Positions 7,267 through 11,071 of a stretch of DNA of 11,071 nt are shown piece after piece. Each line of letters starts with the position of its first letter. Position 1 is the first letter of the stretch. The stretch lies in NCBI GenBank assembly GCA_016199325.1, contig JACQGW010000307.1, forward strand, positions 1 through 11,071. The letters are read 5' to 3'. The stretch is from Chloroflexota bacterium (GTDB lineage Bacteria; Chloroflexota; Dehalococcoidia; JACQGW01). Position numbers and translations under genes: made by a program. Below the pieces are notes generated by a model. It searched no databases. It was not told the origin of the DNA and saw only the letters and a list, made by a program, of their open reading frames with translations.

Positions 7267-7551
7267 GTGTCGTTCCTGAAGTTCCTCATCGACGACATGT
7301 GCGCCAAGTTCTCGCTGGAGTCGATGTGCGACCTGGTGAGGACCCGCGTTACACGGGGGGCTTGCACCGTCGAGGACGTCGCGCATGAGATCATCCAGCG
7401 GGACCACTCTCTGGACATCGTGAGCGCGCGGACACTCGCCCAGGCCGCCGTAGAAACCCTGGCGGAGAGCGGCGACGTCGCAATCCAGGGGGCTCACGTC
7501 TCCCCGGCGGGCCGGGTCTCCGGCGCGCTGAGGGGAACCGGATCAGGCTGA
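7267..7551 (+). CDS. Small protein of unknown function
   Basis: This 94-residue protein has a GTG start with GGGAG six bases upstream. I do not recognise the family. Residues 1-75 look like a compact, mainly helical domain with the segment CTVEDVAHEIIQRD (33-46), an acidic helix around AQAAVETLAESGD (58-70), then a short GDVAI strand. This order would suit a small winged-helix-like fold, but no diagnostic motif is present. Three cysteines (12, 21, 33) do not form an obvious metal site. The C-terminal 15 or so residues are Gly/Ser/Arg-rich and may be a tail read into repeat-adjacent DNA. It lies 80 bp after the hydrolase gene and is probably co-transcribed with it. Codon use matches the neighbours, and the clear ribosome-binding site favours a real gene. 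Confidence 0.6.
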   Translation: MSFLKFLIDDMCAKFSLESMCDLVRTRVTRGACTVEDVAHEIIQRDHSLDIVSARTLAQAAVETLAESGDVAIQGAHVSPAGRVSGALRGTGSG

Positions 7552-7562
7552 GACCGGCCCGG

Positions 7563-7620
7563 CTGTCATGCTGGGCCGCAGCGAACTCGTAGGAACTCGT
7601 AGGAACTCGTAGGAACTCAG
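7563..7620. repeat. Broken hairpin arm followed by decamer array
   Basis: Bases 7563-7585 match the left arm of the hairpin family with one change (CTGGGCC instead of CTGAGCC). The arm then stops at GCGAA and runs straight into 3.8 copies of GAACTCGTAG (7583-7620). The decamer is the reverse complement of the one at 113-142. Read on the minus strand the order is intact hairpin, about 15-bp spacer, decamer array, broken arm: the same hairpin-then-decamer order as copy 1. Confidence 0.85.
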
Positions 7621-7633
7621 GAGAGGGCTGGTG

Positions 7634-7706
7634 TGCTGAGCCGCAGCGAAGCATCTCCCGGCCGCTGCTCGCACGAGCCGGGGAGATGCTTCGCTGCGGC
7701 TCAGCA
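7634..7706. repeat. Intact hairpin repeat, copy 3
   Basis: Arms 7634-7659 (TGCTGAGCCGCAGCGAAGCA then TCTCCC) and 7681-7706 are exact reverse complements over 26 bases, around a 21-base loop with extra CCCGGC/GCCGGG pairing potential. It is nearly identical to copy 2. It lies between convergent genes and could act as a two-way transcript end. Confidence 0.9.
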
Positions 7707-7823
7707 TGACGATGGAGGAACCTCAGCATGACAATGCAGAGACCTCGCCCATCATCCGTCGCCCACCACGCATGACGCATGACGCATTCTGCACAGGGAT
7801 CGACCAAACGACCAACCCACATT

Positions 7824-7859
7824 CTTGGCGTATTCCTTGGCGATCTTGGCGTCCTGGCG
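7824..7859. repeat. Degenerate CTTGGCG short repeat
   Basis: Three CTTGGCG units (7824-7830, 7836-7842, 7845-7851) and a CCTGGCG variant (7853-7859) occur at spacings of 12, 9 and 8 bases, just past the 3' end of the DUF6504 gene. It is non-coding as far as I can see. It could be a decayed tandem or another dispersed intergenic repeat family. Confidence 0.55.
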
Positions 7860-7883
7860 GTTCGTTGTCTCTCGAAATCGGCG

Positions 7884-8135
7884 TCAGTCCAGCACGCGCG
7901 CCACGTACCAGGCGCCGGACGCCTCATCCCGCCCGACGACCAGCACCGTCCCCGAACGCGTGAGCACTTTGAACATCTGGCGGCGCACCGGCTGCGACCA
8001 CCAGCCGGCGTTTTCGGACCAGCGGTTGTGGACGCGCACCGGCTCCAGTCGCCCGCGCAGCTCGACGGCCTTGGGTTGGCCCTGCTCGTCGACCAGGACT
8101 CGGACTGGCTGCGGTTCCGCCGGCATACGGCTCAC
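7884..8135 (-). CDS. DUF6504 family protein
   Basis: This small 83-residue protein matches the DUF6504 pattern. A VRVLVDEQGQPKAVELRGR stretch (11-29) is followed by VRVHNRWSENAGWW (33-46), RRQMFKVLTRSG (51-62) and the closing WYVARVLD (76-83). The family commonly sits beside Y-family/ImuB polymerase genes, as here, where it begins 13 bp after the imuB-like stop. Its molecular function is not established. The aromatic, strand-rich composition suggests a small beta domain. The start is GTG at 8135, with GGGTGA about 8 bases upstream. An ATG three codons later (8126) is the alternative. It is the last gene of the minus-strand unit. Confidence 0.8.
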   Translation of the reverse strand: MSRMPAEPQPVRVLVDEQGQPKAVELRGRLEPVRVHNRWSENAGWWSQPVRRQMFKVLTRSGTVLVVGRDEASGAWYVARVLD

Positions 8136-8148
8136 GCTTGTTCACCCA

Positions 8149-9348
8149 TCAGTTGTCGTCGGTGTCCGCCTCCCACCGGAAGCGCCCCCACTCGTCGGCG
8201 ACGCCCCGGCGGAGGCGATCGCCAAAGCGCCGCTCGATCCGGCCCAGCGCGCGCTCCAGGCGCGCTCGCCGTTGCGGAAGGTCCGGTCGGGTGTGCAGGA
8301 GCGGCAGTTGCCGGCCGATCTCGGCGCCAAGATCGCCAAGCGTGATGCGAACGCCGACGGGTGGGGAGAGCGGACCTAACCCCCCGGCCCGCTCCGCCAG
8401 CTCCATCACCGCCGCCACCAGATCGGCGGCGACCGCCGCCGGCGTCTTCAGCATCATCTCCTCTTCGACGGTCCGACCGTCCTCCAGCTCCAGGCAAAGG
8501 CGAACCGACCGGCACGCCTGGTGGCGCTCGTCCAGCGCCGCGACCAGATCGGCCAGGAGATGCTTGGCGACGGCCTGAATCTGATGGCGGGTTTCGATGG
8601 CCCCTTCGAGAGAAACCGCCGCCGTCAGCTCGGTTGGCGGTGCAGTCGGGCGGAGTGTCTCCTGGCGGCGGTCGGACAGCGCCCGGTGGATCTCGTAGGC
8701 ATCCGGGCCGATGCGCTCCGATAGCGCATGGCCCGGCAGCCGAAGGAACTGGCCGGCGGTCCGGATGCCGAGCGCCGCCAGCCGCTGTCGGCTCAGCTCT
8801 CCCAGCGGGAGGAGTCCGACCGGCAACGGGGCCAGGAAACGGGAGACCTGCGTCGGTCCAACGATCGTCCAGCCGCCGTCGGCAGCGGTCCGCGCCGCCA
8901 GCGCGGCGACGAGCCGCGCCGGCGCGATGCCCAGACGGCCCGTCAGGCCAAGCTCCTGACGCACAGCCGCCAGGATGCCGCCGGCCAGAACGGGATGTGG
9001 CCCGAAGAGCACTTCGAGCCCGGCGGCGTCGAAGGCGGCGGCGCCGAGCCCAACCGGCTCGACGATCGGGCTGAACTGTCCGAGAACGGCCACCAGCCCT
9101 TCCTGCGCACACTGGACGGCGGCGGTGTCGTCGGGCAGGAAGGTCGCCTCTGGACAGAGATACTCGGCCTGGCGCAGCGTGAGACCGGCGCGCACACCCA
9201 ACCGGCGGCACTCCGGGGAGGCGTCCAGGACGGTTTTCCGCTCAGTCGGCAATCCGCCGATGACAACCGGCTGCCCGAGCAGCTCTGACCGCCCAGCCAG
9301 CGTGACGGCCAGCCGAAAGTGGGGGATCCAGAGATGGCCGATCTTCAT
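8149..9348 (-). CDS. ImuB-like, probably inactive Y-family DNA polymerase
   Basis: This 399-residue protein has the Y-family layout of palm/fingers, thumb and little finger, but lacks the catalytic acids. The first motif reads HLWIPHFRLAV (5-15), where active DinB-type enzymes have an Asp in HVDMDAFFA. The SxDE motif is replaced by GLGAAAFDA (100-108), with Gly102/Ala103 in place of Asp-Glu. This matches ImuB, a non-catalytic adaptor in damage-induced mutagenesis. Near the C-terminus QLPLLH (347-352) corresponds well to the beta-clamp-binding QLPLWG motif known in mycobacterial ImuB (352-357). The 3' neighbour is DUF6504, a frequent partner. No imuA or dnaE2 is visible, so an error-prone DnaE2 would have to be elsewhere. 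The ATG at 9348 lies 12 bp after the aldo/keto reductase stop, with only a weak ribosome-binding site, so it is probably expressed from the upstream promoter. Confidence 0.85.
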   Translation of the reverse strand: MKIGHLWIPHFRLAVTLAGRSELLGQPVVIGGLPTERKTVLDASPECRRLGVRAGLTLRQAEYLCPEATFLPDDTAAVQCAQEGLVAVLGQFSPIVEPVGLGAAAFDAAGLEVLFGPHPVLAGGILAAVRQELGLTGRLGIAPARLVAALAARTAADGGWTIVGPTQVSRFLAPLPVGLLPLGELSRQRLAALGIRTAGQFLRLPGHALSERIGPDAYEIHRALSDRRQETLRPTAPPTELTAAVSLEGAIETRHQIQAVAKHLLADLVAALDERHQACRSVRLCLELEDGRTVEEEMMLKTPAAVAADLVAAVMELAERAGGLGPLSPPVGVRITLGDLGAEIGRQLPLLHTRPDLPQRRARLERALGRIERRFGDRLRRGVADEWGRFRWEADTDDN

Positions 9349-9360
9349 CCGTATCGCCGG

Positions 9361-10230
9361 TCAGATCGCCTCCGTAAACAGCGGATCCCATCCTGCCGCT
9401 GCGGCGACGAGCTCCTGCTTCTGGGCGTCGGTGATTTCGCGGTAGCGTTCGGCGGCCGAGAGGACCATCGGGACCAGGCGCCAGTCGCCGGCGCTGGCAA
9501 GCGACGTGATCGCCGGCTGGCTCAGGACGACGGCGATGGCCCGGTCAATTGTCGCCTGGTCGTCGAGCGGCTCGTACCAGGTGCGGTATTCCCGCGAGCG
9601 CTCGCCCCAGGGGCCGTGGCAGAGTGCCTTGATGACGAAGAGCCCGACGTCCCTGGCCCGGGCAACCTCGACCAGTCGCTCGTAGTCCCGGCGATAGGCC
9701 GGGTCGGCGTAGAGCTTGGCGTTGAACGGGAACAGGACCGAGTCGAAGTCGAATCGCTCCAGCGCCCTGGCAAAGGTCGAGGGCGCCCAGCGGCCGTGGC
9801 CGGTGATGCCCAGGTAGCGGGTGATCCCGCGCTCGCGGGCCTTCAGCAACGTCTCGATGGCGCCACCGGGCGCCAGGGACTTGTCGAGCTCGGCCGGGTC
9901 GGCGACTGAATGGAGCTGGTAGAGGTCGAAGCGGTCGGTGCGGAGCCGTTCGAGCGAGCGCTCCATCTCCGCGGTCGCCTCGGCACGCGTCCGCTTGCTC
10001 GTCTTGCAGCCGAGGAAGACCTGGTCGCGGTGCTGCTCCAGCCAGGGACCGAGTCGCACTTCGGCGTCGCCGTATGATGGCGCGATGTCGATGTGGTTGA
10101 CCCCGTACTGGGAAACCAGCGCCAGGGTCGCGTCGGCCTGCTCCGGCGTTGTGCCGGACAGCGCCACACCCCCGAAGGTCACCACGGTGCTGAGGTGGCC
10201 CGTTCGTCCAAAGCGGCGTTTCTCTAGCAT
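9361..10230 (-). CDS. Aldo/keto reductase
   Basis: This 289-residue protein is an NAD(P)H-dependent (beta/alpha)8-barrel oxidoreductase. The full catalytic tetrad is visible: Asp48 and Tyr53 in HIDIAPSYGDAE (46-57), Lys76 in LGCKTSKR (73-80) and His107 in YQLHSV (104-109). MLEKRRFGRTG at the N-terminus is typical of the family. The C-terminal region VVLSQPAITSLASAG matches the usual cofactor-side segment in position. The ATG at 10230 has GAGGAG five bases upstream. It sits between queA (15-bp gap) and the imuB-like gene (12-bp gap), so all are likely co-transcribed, although no functional link is obvious. The carbonyl substrate cannot be predicted. Confidence 0.93.
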   Translation of the reverse strand: MLEKRRFGRTGHLSTVVTFGGVALSGTTPEQADATLALVSQYGVNHIDIAPSYGDAEVRLGPWLEQHRDQVFLGCKTSKRTRAEATAEMERSLERLRTDRFDLYQLHSVADPAELDKSLAPGGAIETLLKARERGITRYLGITGHGRWAPSTFARALERFDFDSVLFPFNAKLYADPAYRRDYERLVEVARARDVGLFVIKALCHGPWGERSREYRTWYEPLDDQATIDRAIAVVLSQPAITSLASAGDWRLVPMVLSAAERYREITDAQKQELVAAAAGWDPLFTEAI

Positions 10231-10245
10231 ACGCTCCTCACGAGT

Positions 10246-11071
10246 TCACAGAATCAGCATCGCGTCGCCGAAGCTGTAGAAGCGATACTCCTGCCGGATG
10301 GCCTCGGCGTAGGCGCGGTCGATCAGCTCCTTGCCGGCGAAGGCGGCGACGAGCATGAGCAGCGTGGAGCGCGGCAGGTGAAAGTTGGTGATCAGCGCGT
10401 CCACGGCGCGGAACGAGAAGCCCGGCAGGACAAACAGGTCAGTCCAGCCTTCAAAGGGTGCCATCGGTTGGCGCGCTGCCGTTTCGATCGCCCGCACCGT
10501 CGTCGTTCCGACGGCGATCGCTCGCCGCCCGGCTGCCCTTGCTGCGCCGATCGCCGCGACGGTCTCGGCCGGCACGGCGGCGTACTCCTGATGGATTCGA
10601 TGCTCGCGGGGATCGGCTTCGTCAACCGGCCGGAAGGTGTCCAGGCCGACGTGGAGCGTCAGGGTTGTGAAGCCGACGCCGCGCTCCCGGAGGCGATCGA
10701 GCAGCTCCGGCGTGAAGTGCAGCCCCGCCGTGGGCGCGGCGGCGCTGCCCTCGCCGATGCCGTAGACGGTCTGGTATCGCTCAGGATCGGCCAGCGGCGC
10801 CCGGATGTATGGCGGCAGTGGCGTCCGGCCGAGCGAAGCAAGCAGTCGCTCGTCGGAGAACCGGATGACCCGCGTCCCATCGTCGGCCGCCGCCACGACC
10901 ACCGCCTCCAGAACGCCGTCATCCCTGTTGCAGGGCCGATCCCCGGCCCCCAACCCCCGATCGTCCGACAGGGAACCGGGCGCTGAAGCGCCAACTACGA
11001 ACCCGTTGCAGGGCCGATCCCCGGCCCCCGACCCCCGACCCCCGGCCCCCGACCCCCGGCCCCCGAAGACC
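10246..11071 (-). CDS. queA: tRNA preQ1 ribosyltransferase-isomerase, 5' end beyond window
   Basis: QueA transfers and isomerises the ribosyl part of S-adenosylmethionine onto preQ1-modified tRNA, giving epoxyqueuosine. The conserved part here (about 10246-10926) has every expected block in order: PLPPYI, RYQTVYG, AAPTAGLHFT, TLHVGLDTFRPV, EHRIHQEYAAVP, AIAVGTTTVRAIE, DLFVLPGFSFRAVDALITNF, HLPRSTLLMLVAAFAG and YRFYSFGDAMLIL. It starts at a point matching about residue 110 of the E. coli protein. Upstream, the same frame stays open to the window edge, but its 48 codons (10927-11070) are repeat-derived, with GAGDRPCN appearing twice, and do not look like QueA. Either the repeat is inserted in frame in domain II, or the gene is broken and a truncated product starts at a poor codon such as TTG 10953. 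The first 110 or so residues should lie beyond the window if the gene is intact. Confidence 0.93.
   Translation of the reverse strand, partial: VFGGRGSGAGGRGSGAGDRPCNGFVVGASAPGSLSDDRGLGAGDRPCNRDDGVLEAVVVAAADDGTRVIRFSDERLLASLGRTPLPPYIRAPLADPERYQTVYGIGEGSAAAPTAGLHFTPELLDRLRERGVGFTTLTLHVGLDTFRPVDEADPREHRIHQEYAAVPAETVAAIGAARAAGRRAIAVGTTTVRAIETAARQPMAPFEGWTDLFVLPGFSFRAVDALITNFHLPRSTLLMLVAAFAGKELIDRAYAEAIRQEYRFYSFGDAMLIL
10927..11038. repeat. 34-bp direct repeat inside the queA frame, 78-bp period
   Basis: Bases 10927-10960 and 11005-11038 are identical except for one A/G change (GTTGCAGGGCCGATCCCCGG plus CCCCC runs). The offset is 78 bp, exactly 26 codons, so both copies are read in the same frame. 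Between them lies a small palindrome GGCGCTGAAGCGCC (10979-10992). The segment replaces expected QueA sequence. Confidence 0.9.
11023..11064. repeat. Heptamer tandem repeat GRCCCCC, 6 units
   Basis: Six uninterrupted 7-bp units (GGCCCCC or GACCCCC) run from 11023 to 11064, close to the window edge. With the CCCC at 11019-11022 the minus strand has seven consecutive runs of four or five G, a strong G-quadruplex candidate in the coding strand of queA. It may continue beyond the window. Confidence 0.9.

Larger units (their letters stand above)
7552..7883. other. Gene-free, repeat-rich stretch between convergent genes
   Basis: This 332-bp stretch lies between the plus-strand small gene and the minus-strand DUF6504 gene. 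I find no ORF with a credible ribosome-binding site or family. It holds a broken hairpin arm plus decamer array (7563-7620), an intact hairpin (7634-7706), a fragment CCTCAGCATGACA near 7720-7732, a doubled CATGACG (7771-7787) and a CTTGGCG array (7824-7859). No T-tract terminator is apparent on either strand, so the hairpins are the best candidates for ending both transcripts. Confidence 0.8.

Noticed and set aside
7563..7706. CRISPR array
   Set aside because: The decamers are back to back without spacers, and the larger repeats are inverted, not direct. No cas genes are visible.
7391..7927. Minus-strand ORF spanning the repeat cluster
   Set aside because: It is built from translated repeats and antisense DNA, with no ribosome-binding site or family.
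7924..8145. Alternative 73-codon minus-strand frame overlapping the DUF6504 gene
   Set aside because: The other frame matches DUF6504 from end to end. This one is a low-complexity shadow.
1..11071. tRNA or rRNA genes, integrases, transposases, toxin-antitoxin or defence genes
   Set aside because: I saw no tRNA-like cloverleaf, no rRNA segment and no ORF with motifs of these families on either strand.

Overview
The window is GC-rich, gene-dense bacterial chromosome. The GC-rich codon use, scattered intergenic hairpin repeats built on TCAGCATGAC / GCTGAGCCGC arms, and an ImuB-like polymerase followed by a DUF6504 gene suggest a Chloroflexota lineage of the Thermomicrobia/Sphaerobacter type. 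This is an inference from style: there is no rRNA or ribosomal marker here, and other high-GC phyla remain possible.

Left part (1-7551). A BKACE/DUF849 beta-keto acid cleavage enzyme on the minus strand (123-950) diverges from a plus-strand operon. That operon holds a SelA-like PLP enzyme (1109-2386), hyuA-type (2449-4572) and hyuB-type (4569-6233) hydantoinase/5-oxoprolinase/carboxylase subunits. The 158-bp divergent spacer carries a very good sigma-70-type promoter (TTGACC, 17 nt, TATGAT) for the operon. After an intergenic hairpin come a dienelactone hydrolase-family gene (6419-7186) and a small unknown protein (7267-7551). Together these look like a catabolic island for an amino- or amide-containing or cyclic carboxylic compound: a PLP step, ATP-dependent ring or amide opening or carboxylation by HyuAB, ester or lactone hydrolysis, and acetyl-CoA-dependent cleavage of a beta-keto acid. 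The actual substrate cannot be read from the sequence.

Middle (7552-7883). This 332-bp stretch lies between convergent genes, has no credible gene, and is packed with repeats: a broken hairpin arm, a decamer tandem array, an intact hairpin and CTTGGCG-type repeats.

Right part (7884-11071, all minus strand). A compact transcription unit reads queA (tRNA queuosine biosynthesis, 5' part beyond the window), then an aldo/keto reductase, an ImuB-like Y-family polymerase without catalytic carboxylates, and a DUF6504 protein, with gaps of 12-15 bp. The visible 5' part of queA is replaced by an in-frame, repeat-derived low-complexity segment.

The most striking non-gene signal is repeat invasion of coding ends. 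A composite hairpin-plus-decamer element supplies the last codons and the stop of the BKACE gene. A second repeat family, with a 78-bp period and a G-rich tail, sits inside queA without breaking its frame. A third, a 12-bp tandem, follows the hydrolase stop codon and is readable as PEAM repeats.
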